Shown here: in pieces, positions 1 through 10,887 of the stretch
How positions within the stretch are numbered: position 1 is the stretch's first letter
Layout: the number at the start of each line of letters is the position of its first letter
Assembly: GCA_030052745.1 (NCBI GenBank)
Contig: JANBVO010000037.1
Span: 248,001 to 312,000 of the forward strand
Direction: 5' to 3'
Length of the DNA stretch: 64,000 nt
DNA from: Pleurostoma richardsiae
Lineage: Eukaryota > Ascomycota > Sordariomycetes > Calosphaeriales > Pleurostomataceae
Notes under the pieces: model-generated
The model's input: only the letters and a program-made list of their open reading frames with translations
Databases searched by the model: none
Told to the model about the DNA's origin: nothing
Program-made: the position numbers and the translations under genes

Positions 1-287
1 TATTTGTCTCGCCTCAATGGTAGAATTTACCTTCATATGGACGCCGTGAAAACATGTCGTATCTTGAAGTGAAGGCAGGATTTGAAGGGCGTGGTTGACA
101 TATCCCTGAAGGGCGCATTATTGATGATTGGTCGTCGTGATAGGATAGTTTGCAGGGCCTCAGATCCCAATTTTCTGCTGTTTACAACGTCTTCACTCAC
201 TTCATTCGAGACACCACATAGAGCCATTATCTTGGTTTACTTTTGTTGCAAGTGAATTGAAGTTGGTATGAGAAAACTGGAGTGCCA
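1..287. other. Upstream leader of the first gene; no gene seen
   Basis: These bases precede the ATG of the exporter gene at 288. A 64-codon reading frame on the minus strand (33-227) has no recognisable features. The region probably holds the promoter and 5' UTR of the exporter, but no clear TATA box or operator is visible. Confidence 0.5.
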
Positions 288-2023
288 ATGGACAATATCG
301 CGACCGTCAAACCTGCTATGATAGAACGGGCACCTCCGCCGGAGCCCACCCTTAACGAGCCATCCATTGAACCAGTTGAGATCCTCGAAGTCCCAAAAGG
401 CCGCACAAAGCTGCGTATCTATGCCATCTTGGCATCACTCTGTGTACATCACCCCGTCTTCCCAACCGGAGAGCGCCGGCTAGCTAACAATACGCGCTCT
501 AGCTCGTTCTATTCGTAGCAGCTCTCGACCAGACCATCATCGCAACATCCATCCCCTCGATCTGCGCCGCTCTTCACTCAGCCTCGGGCTATGTCTGGAT
601 CGGCGGCGCGTACTTGCTGGCAAACGCCGCTGCTGGTCCAATCTGGACCCGCTGCAGCGACATTTGGGGCCGTAAGCCTGCTCTCTTGGCAGCAGTCTCT
701 ATCTTCGCCGTCGCCAGCACGCTTGCGGCGACGAGCACAAGCATGCGGATGTTGATCGCTGCAAGAGCCCTGCAGGGGACGGCTGGCGGTGGTCTTATGC
801 AGTTGGTGACCATTACGATCTCGGATCTCTTCAGTGTGCGAAGGCGGCCACTGTATATGGGCCTGCTGGGGGTGATATGGGCGCTCGCTGGGTCCGCCGG
901 GCCTCTGATCGGCGGAGCGCTGACCCAGCGCGTCAGCTGGAGGTGGTGCTTCTGGATCAACCTCCCGGTCTGCGGAATGGCCTTCGTGCTCCTGCTGCTT
1001 CTCCTGGATGTGTACAACCCACGCACGAAGCTACGCGAAGGTGTCATGGCCATTGACTGGTTCGGGACGCTCTCCATCCTGGCGGTCACCCTTCTGCTCC
1101 TCCTCGGACTCGACTTTGGGGGCGCGACGTTTCCCTGGGACAGCCCGAAAGTCATCTGCTTGGTTGTATTTGGAACGCTGATGCTCGGCTTCTTCCTCTT
1201 CAGCCAGAAGCGCCTGGCTAAATATCCCCTGATGCCACTCAGCGTGTTCAAGAACTGGTCAAATAACGCAGCCTTCCTTGTGGCCTTTGCACATAGCATG
1301 GTGTCCATTGGTGTAGAGTATTACTTGCCGTTGTACTTTCAAAGCGCAAAGCAAGCCTCTCCGCTACGCAGCGGCATTCTGATATTGCCAATGATGGTCA
1401 CGGAAGCAGCAGCGGATATCACGGCCGGTGTCCTGATACATCAGACAGGTCGCTACAGGGAACTCACTTGGTTCGGAGCAACTCTCATGACGTTGGGGAC
1501 AGGATTGTACATCAGTTTCCAGCCGGACACGCCTGTTGCAAGAATCATCGGGTTCGAAATCATTGGGGGCGTCGGCACTGCACTTCTATTCCAAGTGCCT
1601 ATAATCGTCATCCAGAATACTGTCAGTCAAGCCGATACTGCATCGGCTACCGCTACCTTGGGTTTCATCCGCAACTTAGCGACATCATTGTCTATCGTTC
1701 TCGGAGGTGTTGTGTTCCAGAATAGTATGGCTGCTCGCCAGTCCTCTCTAGCTGCTGCTGGTCTCAGCGAATCTGTCCTTGAGGACTTGTCAGGCGATCA
1801 AGCGGCTGCGAACGTGGATATCATCAAGTCTATCCATGACGTTGCCCAGCGTCAGGCGGTGCAAAACGCTTTCGCATGGAGCTTGAGAAATATGTTCATA
1901 ATGTACACCTCTGCGGCCGCTGTCGTGTTGGTAGCGAGTGCGTTCATCAAACAGCGACGTCTGAGCACAGAGCACAACGAGACGAAGACAGGAATAGCAC
2001 AACTGACGGAGCGGGTTCCTTGA
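288..2023 (+). CDS. MFS exporter, DHA14 family (drug/toxin:H+ antiporter type)
   Basis: Predicted 14-helix plasma-membrane or vesicle exporter of 558 aa, a usual length for the DHA14 family. Two exons are inferred, 288-443 and 503-2023, joined in phase 0. Splicing across the 59-bp intron (444-502) restores the family helix-1 motif LDQTIIATS around residues 60-68, which neither unspliced frame contains. A motif-A-like segment DIWGRKP follows near residue 105, and many hydrophobic helices run to the C-terminus. ATG 288 is the only ATG in frame with the first exon. Family members export fungal secondary metabolites, toxins or fungicides (known of the family); the substrate here is unknown. It converges on an acyltransferase gene 0.7 kb away, so the two may belong to a biosynthetic cluster continuing left of the window (inference). 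Confidence 0.9.
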
Positions 2024-2741
2024 AGTATACACAGAGTGGAGCCTACTCTAGATAGTTCATGCTACTCAGTATAGCTTCGTTGTTCGTCAGAGTCAGTACT
2101 CTCATATTAGATAGTTAGGCTATAGGAGGATAAGGGTTAACTACTTATCTATGGCGGTAGGATTCTAGATGTCTCCTCACTGCGTGACTTAGTTGTTAAT
2201 GTTCTTGCGGATGCCTCTCGTCTGTTCCGAGTCTGGGTTATCTCAGAGGGTTGCCATAAACTTGTTATGAGATAAAATCCGGCTTCACGCCCAAAATTTC
2301 AGGCTCGGCTTCGCATCAAGCATACCTAGTTTACACCTGCATTAGGCTATGATTTGGGGCAGAGGGTTGTTGAGTTTCGCAACCCTGAAGCATGTTATCA
2401 GTGCAGAAGTGCCTCCTTAAGCTTTTCCGAAGTGGAACTACGGTGCTGCGGGACATCTACACAACCTTACCACCTCAGATTTCGTCAAAAAGATGCCGAC
2501 GTTAATTCAATACCATATAGTTCTCCTTTAGACACCCCAAGGTTGACGAATATAGATCTATTCCATAGCCCTGCAAAATATAGCATTGTCCCGAGCCGAA
2601 TACCAGGTACGTAGGACACGCCAAGTTCACATGTCCAGACATAAACTCCAAGCGAACTATGAATGAAGCCTCGGTGTGTTCTACGAACGATCCAAGCAGC
2701 ACTGTCTCTTGTAAGCTATCCAACGCATCCTAACAACCACG
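2024..2741. other. Convergent intergenic region; no gene seen
   Basis: This stretch lies between the 3' ends of the exporter and the acyltransferase, so it should hold both terminators and 3' UTRs. Short frames at 2354-2614 and 2502-2723 overlap each other on opposite strands and show no domain, signal peptide or splice support. Confidence 0.5.
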
Positions 2742-4315
2742 TCACATCGTCCGCATCTCCTTTTCGAGGAGCTGCCACGTCCTGCGCGGCAGTATACCCA
2801 GCAGCCAAAAGTTTCCCGCGGGATCCTTGCCAACGACGTTGAACACATTCCGTAGCGTCTTGTTCTCGTTTACAAGCGCAGAGTAGTGAAAACGCGGGCC
2901 CCCCGGCCTGCTCATTCTCCCCGGGCTTCCCTCCGCCTTCCCTATCTTGACAATAGCTGGACTGAAGTCCACAGCTTCGAACAGCTTCGCCTTCTCCCAG
3001 CTGCTGAACGTCACCATCTCGGCGCGCGGCTCGAGCACCAGCGGCGGCCTCTTCAGCGTCGCGATGGACTCGCGCATCGCCCGCAGCTGGGCGCGTATCT
3101 GGCCCTCGGTAATCTGCGACGCGAGGGACCGCCGCAGCGTCAGAGCCGTTTTCCCCAGTGGCGCAGATGCAATCTCGCCTGGGGCCAGCAGCGTCCAGCT
3201 GGGGAAGACAATGTTACTAACGCAGGCAGCCGTGGAGAGCGCACCTGGCAGCCGGCTCCGCGCCTCGAAGACGTTGAGGACGCCGACCGGGCGGCTTGTA
3301 GGGATGGTCAAACAGGCCATCTTGGTGGCCCAGGCGGTGACCACGTCATTCTCGCTGATGAACGGAGGCTTGGGCTTGTCGTCCGAGTCACCTGCCGTGT
3401 CGCCGTCCGCTTTATCGGCCAGGTCCCGGATGGCACCCTCCCGCAGCTTGGCGACCGTCGTCGCGGGTAGGCAGATGGACTTGACCTCCATTTTCGAGCC
3501 GAAGACGAGGGCCCATATGAAGTTCACCACGAAGATGAAGAATCCGAACCTCTTGAGTGCCTTGTCTGCCAAGACCCACGGCTCTTCCTCCGCGGGCTTG
3601 GGCCCGGCCCCGACATCCGCTAGGGGATCCTCGCGCGCGCCGAGGAGAGGCTCCACCTCGTCTTCTCGGCCGGCAAGCACCTTGCTCCAATTCCTCACCA
3701 GACACCGCAGACTGAGCGCGTCACCCAGGACGTGCGGCCACTGGACCGCCACGAGTGTCGCGTCCGAGAAGTTGACGACGCGGATGCTCAGCTGCGGCGC
3801 GTCCGTGTAGAGATAGTCATCTAGAGTACGCGGCACGTCGGACGCGACCGTGAGCGGCTTGAGGGGGTCGGCGGAGTCTTGGATGGAGGGCCCTTCTGAG
3901 GGCGTGGGGAGTCGTGATGCGAGGGGGTGGGAGGCGATCGGCGTGTCGAAAGTCTCGTGGGAGAAGGCGGAGGAGGGCCGCGAAGGGGTGAATTTCTCGG
4001 GGACGTGAACCTCGAGCTTGCCCGCGTCCTAGATGTCATCTCGGTCAGCGATCGTCCTCTTCCTCTCTTTTGCATACGCGGGGAATCACCGACATTGAGC
4101 CTTAATCTGCCGCCGAGTCTTCTCCACTCGCCCGTCTCAAGGAGCCGCGCGAGCGCGTCGCGCAGCTTCTCGGCGTCGAGGACATCCTCGAAGACCAGCG
4201 TCCAGCACATGACCAGACCCCGGTACGAGTCCAGGTCGTCGAAGAAATGCACCGGCTGCACCTCGTCGGTGGGGACGCGGGGCGGCGGCGCCCGCTTGCC
4301 GCTAAAGAGCCCCAT
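2742..4315 (-). CDS. BAHD-like acyltransferase (transferase family PF02458 type)
   Basis: Probable acyl-CoA-dependent O- or N-acyltransferase of 502 aa. Exons are 4315-4094 and 4028-2742 on the minus strand; the 65-bp intron (4029-4093) uses donor GTCGGT and acceptor CTAG. The join yields RLRLN-DAGKLEVHVPE, the usual N-terminal pattern of this fungal family. The catalytic HxxxD motif is HVLGD at residues 173-177 (WPHVLGDALS). The second BAHD motif, DFGWG, is only loosely represented by VDFSPAIVKIG. ATG 4315 is preferred over the in-frame 4426 because MGLFSGK starts the conserved part. Fungal relatives are often mislabelled LysR family regulatory protein. Substrate unknown. It may act with the neighbouring exporter in a secondary-metabolite pathway (inference). 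Confidence 0.85.
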
Positions 4316-5747
4316 CGTCTCTACCGAGCTGTCTGTGGCTTCCTCACGATACTCAGAGACGAATGCTATGTCGGTAAATGCGATGGAAGAGCGCGTCGCA
4401 GGTTTTATAGAAATCGGAGATGACAAATTTCCTTGTTAGATCCCGGCAGGGCAGCAGTCGCCGAGAAGCCAGTCCCTAGTTCTCGGCAGTACTGAATCCT
4501 GCAGGATTCAGCTGGGGACGCTACGGGGGCGGTCTCCGCAGCCTTCGACGGCAGCGCACACGAGTCAACAGCAGTCGACCTTGGAGCATGATTATTATCT
4601 AGATTCTCCAAGAAGCCGTTGTAAAGGTTCCTGTTACTCTATCGTGATGCTGGAGATCGTCCAGCTTCACTACTGACCTCCTAAGAAGTATGACTTGCGA
4701 AAGAGGGTTTCTCCACCTACGACCCTCTAGCGATCCTGTGGCGATCCTCTGGCACCTGTTTCATACAAATTATCGGGCCCATAAGAAGCAATGAGCTTAT
4801 CATGCAAAGTACTCCGTTGTCGAGTTACTGAGATGCTGTTGACACGCTGCTGGGCCTTGAGCTGGTCAACTCCCGCTTGTTTTAGTTGTCGGACAAAGCG
4901 TGGCTTCTTGTCCCCTTACAGTAGTCACAACTCTATCGATATCTTGAGACGAAACAAGACTTCTTTGCACCTCTAATCTCTTTTATGCCCTTTTCACTGC
5001 CGAGCTCAACTTCAGCTCAGTCAGTTTTTGATTAGTTCCCACCGGCCTTGCTCAGCCTACACATATCAGCTCCTGCTTACCCTTTCCCTGAGCAGCAGAA
5101 GAATAGTTCTCCATCTAACTTTCTAGCCCTCGAACTCTATCCATGGCCATTTATGTAACCCTGTCTAACCTCTATGAGGTGTGGAAGTCTTAGCAGGAGG
5201 TCGTCTTGGGTCGCATGTGGGCTTGGGTTCCAGGTTCCGACCCTTTCGATGCCAATCTACAAAGTCGTGAATCAAGTTGATGATTTAGGTAACAGTCTCA
5301 GATTGATTGTAGACTCTAGACAAGCTAATCGAAGAGACCCGCTAGCTCTGGCAAGGCATACATCGTACAAGACCTATCTTCCTCGTCATCGTACAGGCTT
5401 CGCGGCCCTCCGTAGCATCCAACGCGATCGCAAGATCCCCCATGAGGCTTACAGCCATATAACCACTCAGCGGCTTTGCCGTCCTCTGAATTTAGGCCCT
5501 GCATGGGAACGTGCCGTTCCGACATAGTAGTCAGTACTCACCATTAGCGCGCTGGCGTCCAAAGATCCTCTCACTCTCTATGTCTCTATATGGCTCACCC
5601 GTTACTGGTATAGTTAGGCCGGCTGTAAACCGCCTTCTACCCCCGAGGAGGCATGCCAGTCCAGAGGTTGCAGCACTTCTATCGGCATCGAATATACGTA
5701 TACCGTCTTTTAAGCTTTGACTGACGCCTCTGACCTTCACATTGGTG
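4316..5747. other. 1.4-kb gene-poor stretch
   Basis: No supported gene was found. Frames at 4405-4611, 4791-4976, 5174-5527 and 5531-5740 are short, lie in overlapping positions on both strands, and lack domains or good start contexts. The first few hundred bases should be the promoter of the acyltransferase. No transposon ends or tandem repeats are apparent. Confidence 0.45.
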
Positions 5748-7088
5748 TCATGACTTCCAGACCGCCCATTGCAAAAATTCTTTAAGACGCTTCATACGTT
5801 CCACGATCGAGTCTACCCTCTTGTCATGCAGGGACTCCTGAAGAGTCGCGCAAATGCGCCTCGTGACACTGTAGACCGCACGATATGGCAGGCTTTCTTT
5901 GATAACCGCGCCTGGGAGATAGTCGGTTGCGCAGCGCTCGATTTCGAGCTCTTTGTCGCGGGCTTTGTAGTCGATGAACGGAGCTAGAAGATGGAGCACC
6001 CGGCCATGGAGCTGCTCTCGCGTCTCGAGCGCGCCAGAAGCGATATAGTCAATCTCGCTTGCGTATCGGCCAATGACCATGCCAGTGACGGCACGCCAGT
6101 ACTGCTGAGACGGGATGCCGTAGTTCAGAATAAACTTGTTGTCATCATCACGGATGGGCTCCGCGGCATCAGATGGGATGTGCTTCAGTCGTGGCTGCCA
6201 GGTGTAATCGGGGTTTCCTGGAAGGCTGTTAGCACATGCTAAACAGGCGCACTGCTCGCTCTCCTTACCGCCAGTATATCCATGTCTATATGGGCTGCGA
6301 TCCCCATCCTCATTATCCGTGTAGTTGGGCAGGTTTATGCCATACGCATATGAACATACGAGATAGTCCGGGACCTGTTCGATCACGCCATGCTCCTGGG
6401 ACGATGATCCTGCAGGGACCACCCTCACTATTCGCACACGCTCGAGCATCTGCTGGGGGCTGCATAGTACAATTTCGAAGTCGCCTCCTAGGCGGATGAC
6501 TCCGTAGACGCGCCGGTCCCAGTGCTCTTCCGAGAACTTGCAGACGGCCTCGGCGCGCTTGTGCTCTCCTTCGAGGCCCATCAGTATGCGGTCGAACGGG
6601 TCGAGGGTCACGCTCTGAGAATCGGTGGCTGATCGACCGTCGATCCAAACAAGATTCAGCTCCTTGACCGTCTTGTAGGTGTGCAGCCAACCGGCGAGGA
6701 ACCCGGAGCCCGGCTCGCCCCCGCGCTGGCCATCGCCGTCATCCGCGCCGCCCTCATGCCGCCCTGGACGCTTCCGTGCGAAAGTCAAGGAAGACTCTGG
6801 GTCGAAGGCTAGGGCTTCGGCGCCGGTAACTGGCTCCGAGCGCGTGCTGCCGTGATAAAGCAGTGTCCCCTCGGGGAGGCTGGCTAGAGAAAGGGTCATG
6901 CCGTTTAGGTCGACAAATGCGTCCTCCCCTTTATGCAGCGCGCCATTCATCGAGTTGAAGAGACGGCTGTAAATTGGGTTCTGGTGGTGGCCGGCGGACG
7001 TTGCATCGTGAGCATGCGTGGTCCGGCCAAATATGAAGGCGATCACGGTCAAGAGACTGGCGGTCCTCGCCAAGGAAAGAGGGCGCAT
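5748..7088 (-). CDS. Secreted protein of unknown function with a GTLLYHG motif
   Basis: I do not recognise a named family. The frame is open from 7193, but ATG 7088 gives a clear signal peptide (MRPLSLARTASLLTVIAFIFG then cleavage near THAH). An in-frame 51-bp intron is very likely at 6218-6268, with donor GTAAGG, branch GCTAAC and acceptor TTCCAG. Its removal leaves YTGG-NPDYTWQPR and a protein of 429 aa (exons 7088-6269 and 6217-5748). Visible landmarks are GTLLYHGSTRSEPV then EALAFDPESSLTFAR near the N-terminus, and several cysteines. The LYHG-S pattern faintly recalls ADP-ribosyltransferase-like folds, but I cannot show a catalytic set, so function is left open. It is probably extracellular. 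Confidence 0.75.
   Translation of the reverse strand: MRPLSLARTASLLTVIAFIFGRTTHAHDATSAGHHQNPIYSRLFNSMNGALHKGEDAFVDLNGMTLSLASLPEGTLLYHGSTRSEPVTGAEALAFDPESSLTFARKRPGRHEGGADDGDGQRGGEPGSGFLAGWLHTYKTVKELNLVWIDGRSATDSQSVTLDPFDRILMGLEGEHKRAEAVCKFSEEHWDRRVYGVIRLGGDFEIVLCSPQQMLERVRIVRVVPAGSSSQEHGVIEQVPDYLVCSYAYGINLPNYTDNEDGDRSPYRHGYTGGKESEQCACLACANSLPGNPDYTWQPRLKHIPSDAAEPIRDDDNKFILNYGIPSQQYWRAVTGMVIGRYASEIDYIASGALETREQLHGRVLHLLAPFIDYKARDKELEIERCATDYLPGAVIKESLPYRAVYSVTRRICATLQESLHDKRVDSIVERMKRLKEFLQWAVWKS
6218..6268 (-). other. In-frame 51-bp intron (stop-free) in the secreted protein gene
   Basis: On the minus strand the segment starts GTAAGG, carries GCTAAC 17 bp before the 3' end and finishes CCTTCCAG. 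Its length is a multiple of three and it has no stop, so unspliced reading adds 17 residues (KESEQCACLACANSLPG). The full set of canonical signals argues that it is spliced. Confidence 0.75.
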
Positions 7089-7900
7089 GGCCTCCGCAAA
7101 CTCGCGGGACGGCGGTCGGATGGAAAAGGCTGGAACTGCAGCCTGAGTTCGGTGAAAGGAACGAGAAGAAGAGTAGGAAGAACAGGATGACAAGACAAGA
7201 ATCGGAGAATTCCTGGTCGAGAAAGACTGGCTGGACGAAATCTGAAGCTACGCTGCGCAACCACGACATTGACGTGTTTCCCCGGCCATCTCTCTCATAG
7301 AGCTCTCTAGGGCTAGAAACGATTTCAAGACTCGGACAAAGACATGATGAATTCACGTCTGGTCATACGGAAGAATCTAAGCGGTCAGCATGAGATAAGG
7401 CGGGCCGGCAAAAAAGATGCCCCCGCAATAGCCGCAGATGCTTCGGGCGGATCCCACGTCGAGCTTGCCACTCGGAGCTAACGGTGACCGGCTAAGTAAC
7501 AGCCGGCCGCTGTTAACTGTTGTATGTATCAGCCTCCGTCTTGGCGGCCCGTTCTCGACTCAGTTCACGAAGCATCGAAGCCGTATTAGCGAGATCATAA
7601 GTGAATTGAGGTCCAACGGCCAACACCGACGGCCAACACCAACGGCTAACACCAACGGCCAACAGTATGTATATGTTAGGCACGTAGCCGAGGAGTTGGT
7701 GTCCAATAAGCATACCTACCTAACATTACACACATAACTAGCGCGTGGATGCAAAATTGCTTGTTGGTTTAATTCACCTTGGCATGCTGGTATCTCTGTC
7801 TTTAAATTCACATACCTCTCCCCCTTTTCTCTACCTACCTGACTACCTACGTGGCAAATCTTTACTCGAGCCCTTCAACCGGCCTAGCTCTTTAAGAAGG
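7089..7900. other. Divergent promoter region with a short tandem repeat
   Basis: This region separates the secreted-protein gene (minus) from the F-box gene (plus), so it should contain both promoters. It holds the tandem repeat at 7612-7665. No further gene is supported. Confidence 0.5.
7612..7665. repeat. Imperfect tandem repeat, unit about 12-13 bp (AACGGCCAACACC)
   Basis: Four to five imperfect copies of AACGGCCAACACC follow one another (AACGGCCAACACCGACGGCC and onward, then AACGGCTAACACC, AACGGCCAACAG). It lies about 240 bp upstream of the F-box start codon, in the presumed promoter or 5' UTR. Confidence 0.75.
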
Positions 7901-9916
7901 ATGACACCCCCCCTGGAAACTCTTCCGCTCACCATCTTGGAGGACATCTGTGGATACTTGGCGCAATGTGACGGCTTCAAGAAAAGACGAAGCCTTTGGG
8001 CCTTCTCATTAACGAACCGATGGTGTTGTGCTGCAGCTGCAGCGCAGCGGTTCAGCCAGATCCAGCTCACGGTGTCTGGTCCGGACAAGCTGAAGGCTGA
8101 TTTGCAATGTTGGACAAACATTCTCACTATGCATAACCGATTCCGCCATGTACGCCGGCTTAACGTGGTGGGGCCAGTGGAAGAGAATAACTCTGTTAAG
8201 AAGCAACCGGATGCCCCAGTTGGCGGCCAAGAAGGACGTGAGGAGGACACGTACGATGGCCTTGACGACGTCGACGACGTTGACGACTTCAATTACTATT
8301 TCACCGACATACGCGATTATTTCGACATGCACGATTTTTGCAAGCCATCCAAGACTTCCTTCGACCACCCTGCGCAGGGCATATCGGAGGATACCGAAGG
8401 TTGGCAGCCTCTTGCTCACTTCATACGCCAGCTGCCAGCCTTGCAGGATCTGGTCTGGACTGGGGCAGGGATGCCGCCGTACCTGCTCTCGGCGATTCAT
8501 GATATAAACTGTCGTCTGCACATGCATCGCTTTCAACTCCCTAGTCTGATTCAAACCCGGGATAGTCCTCAACCTATCGACCCGGACGAGTACGCGCTTG
8601 CAACATCCCCATGTCTAAACACCATCCTCGTGGGAATTCGTAGCTTCGAGGATACCGGCGAAGTGAATTTCATCCAAGAAGCCGTACTCCGTATGGTGGC
8701 TGGGGCAGCGCCGGGGTTAGCGCACATCTGGATGCGGCCTTCTCGGGCGGGCAATTCCATCGCCTTGTTGAGAGCAATCCAAACTCCCAAGCCTGTCTGG
8801 CGTGGCTTTTTCCCCGGGACTATCGTGATAGATGAGCCCAGGCGGGGCGCTCTTCGGAGCCTGGTCACCGATTTATATCCGAATATAGGGAAATGGAATC
8901 GCCTCACGGATTTTACCAAACTACGCTGCCTCACTGTAAAGTGGGCGGAGCTGGACCAGATTGCCGCCGTCCTCTCTTCGCTGCAGACTGTGGCCGATTT
9001 GGCCATGCAGCGCCAGTTCGAGTCCCTCCATACACTTGACCTGTCTGTACCTGAATACACTGGTCCTCAGATGCAAGCGTTACTGGCTACATTTCTTGGG
9101 AATTTGCGGCCTCTCCGACGGTTAGAGTGGAGTGGTTTCATTACCAACGAGACCTTCGACAGAGCTCTACAGCGTCATGGTCGGACCCTGCTCAAGCTTC
9201 GAGTATTCCAATACCGCGATATAGAATCCCGGAGGCCTATGCTCGACTTCTCAGGGGCCGTGATGGAACGGCTTGCGGAAGAGTGTCTGAACTTAGAGGA
9301 ACTTGATATTCCTGTGGAGCGAACGCGAGGCGACCGTCGGGAAACGGAGATCTACCAATCATTGAGCAGAGTCCCTCGATTAAAGCATCTCTCGTTACGA
9401 CTACGGTTTCCAGTAGGACCTATCCCGGAAGACAAGGAAGATGAGGACGAGGATGAGGAAGGAGGAGAGGATGAAACGCCATATTATCAAAGCCCTGAGG
9501 ATGTTCCTGCTGTCTATCTCCGGGATGCCTTTGCCAATTGTGCGATTGATTCCGCCCTGGCATTTTCGATCTTTAACATGATCGCATCTGGGGGCAGTTT
9601 AAGCTATCTTAACCTGAAGATGACAGGCTACGTGAACGGACATGCATGGTACGAAAATTGTTTCAGTAATTTTCTGACTTGGCTTGCGCCGGAGTGGCTC
9701 TGCACGCGAGATGTTCGGGGAAAGGTCGTCGTACGGCAGCGTAACGAGAGGTCTGTAGCTGAAGCGGGCGTCGAACTCTCATTCTACGAGCAGGACACTG
9801 AAGAAGGCTCCACCAATGGCATCTTTCGGGAGGTTTGGCACGATGTATGGCCGCAAAGCGCGTCAGACTGGTGGAATCACTGGAAGAGTCTTCCGCTTTC
9901 TGAATGCTCAGCGTAG
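7901..9916 (+). CDS. F-box protein with leucine-rich-repeat-like region
   Basis: Single-exon gene for a 671-aa protein. The frame is open from 7745, but 7901 is the first ATG and directly precedes the F-box: PLETLPLTILEDICGYLAQ (residues about 3-22) followed by SLWAFSLTNRWCCAAAA. The body has irregular Leu-rich segments (FESLHTLDLSVPEY, LEELDIPVE, RLKHLSLRLRF) typical of fungal F-box/LRR proteins. Acidic runs occur near residues 119-126 and 509-525. F-box proteins recruit substrates to SCF ubiquitin ligases through Skp1 (known of the family). The target cannot be read from sequence. Confidence 0.8.
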   Translation: MTPPLETLPLTILEDICGYLAQCDGFKKRRSLWAFSLTNRWCCAAAAAQRFSQIQLTVSGPDKLKADLQCWTNILTMHNRFRHVRRLNVVGPVEENNSVKKQPDAPVGGQEGREEDTYDGLDDVDDVDDFNYYFTDIRDYFDMHDFCKPSKTSFDHPAQGISEDTEGWQPLAHFIRQLPALQDLVWTGAGMPPYLLSAIHDINCRLHMHRFQLPSLIQTRDSPQPIDPDEYALATSPCLNTILVGIRSFEDTGEVNFIQEAVLRMVAGAAPGLAHIWMRPSRAGNSIALLRAIQTPKPVWRGFFPGTIVIDEPRRGALRSLVTDLYPNIGKWNRLTDFTKLRCLTVKWAELDQIAAVLSSLQTVADLAMQRQFESLHTLDLSVPEYTGPQMQALLATFLGNLRPLRRLEWSGFITNETFDRALQRHGRTLLKLRVFQYRDIESRRPMLDFSGAVMERLAEECLNLEELDIPVERTRGDRRETEIYQSLSRVPRLKHLSLRLRFPVGPIPEDKEDEDEDEEGGEDETPYYQSPEDVPAVYLRDAFANCAIDSALAFSIFNMIASGGSLSYLNLKMTGYVNGHAWYENCFSNFLTWLAPEWLCTRDVRGKVVVRQRNERSVAEAGVELSFYEQDTEEGSTNGIFREVWHDVWPQSASDWWNHWKSLPLSECSA

Positions 9917-10887
9917 TTCTTCGATAACGAGCCCCGCGATTATTATTAGCCGTTAATTAATATCTGTACTTTGACTTGGAAGTATTAGCTTAAGCATGGA
10001 AAGCTAATACACCATGGAAAGGGCACGAAATCAAAGACGCCAGTTTACCGGAAAAGAATAACTTTGAGTAGGGAATGCTCCTGATGAGAGGTCTGCTCTG
10101 CTTCGTTTCACTCTCGTGTATGGTTAGTCTTGTAAGCAGAGCCCGAGTCATCACCGCTGTTGTGGTTCCTCTACCGACACAGGCAGTTGTTGATATGATC
10201 TAGGATTGGTAAAGTCGAGCTTGACTGTAGAGCTAAATGAAAAGCTTACTGCTTCTTTTCAGGGGTGCCGTACCCGAGCTGAAAGGAGGAAGATGATTAA
10301 AGGAACCCAACCCTATGGGATGCGCAGTCTCGTGCTAGAGGGTCGTCTTCTCTTAGTGGTTCTGGACTTAGTAATTTTGGTATCTTGAATTGACTCCTAA
10401 AACTTGTGGCCTATTTCCTATCATCTCATACGAAAGGCAATACGAGGCTCGAGATACTTCTAATTGCTTTCTCATAGAAGTTGGTCGATATTAAATTTCG
10501 CTTATGAGCCACTCAGCGTCATGCACATAGAAGTCTTTAGTTGACGAGGACGGAGAAGTTGTTCAGGTCGGTGCTTAGAGACATAGTGCATACCCTCCCA
10601 TTGTTACTCTGGCGATGGTATGAACAGAGAGCTGTCCCAGAAGCGATTCATTGACCTCGAATGATTGTAAAATTTGAAATCACAGCTGATGGCCCTCATG
10701 GTGAGTGGACACGGACGGTGTGCATCATCCAGCTAAAATATGGAGCGATGTCCAGCCTGTGCAGCTATGTAGGACAAGTCGAGGGTTGAAATAGCAGTCA
10801 CGCTTTAAACATCATTCAACTGTCCAAACCTCGTTAATCACTGAAGAATTCCTTGTATGGGAGAAGGCCATCGCAAAACACGCGACT
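9917..10887. other. Convergent intergenic region; no gene seen
   Basis: This is the 3' flank shared by the F-box gene and the vacuolar transporter gene. It is comparatively AT-rich. The only notable frame, 10206-10388, is 60 codons with no features. No repeats or RNA genes were seen. Confidence 0.5.

Noticed and set aside
589-1308. 239-codon minus-strand frame within the exporter
   Set aside because: Antisense to conserved membrane helices; no features of its own.
2947-3810. 287-codon plus-strand frame opposite the acyltransferase
   Set aside because: Antisense to conserved acyltransferase sequence; composition artefact.
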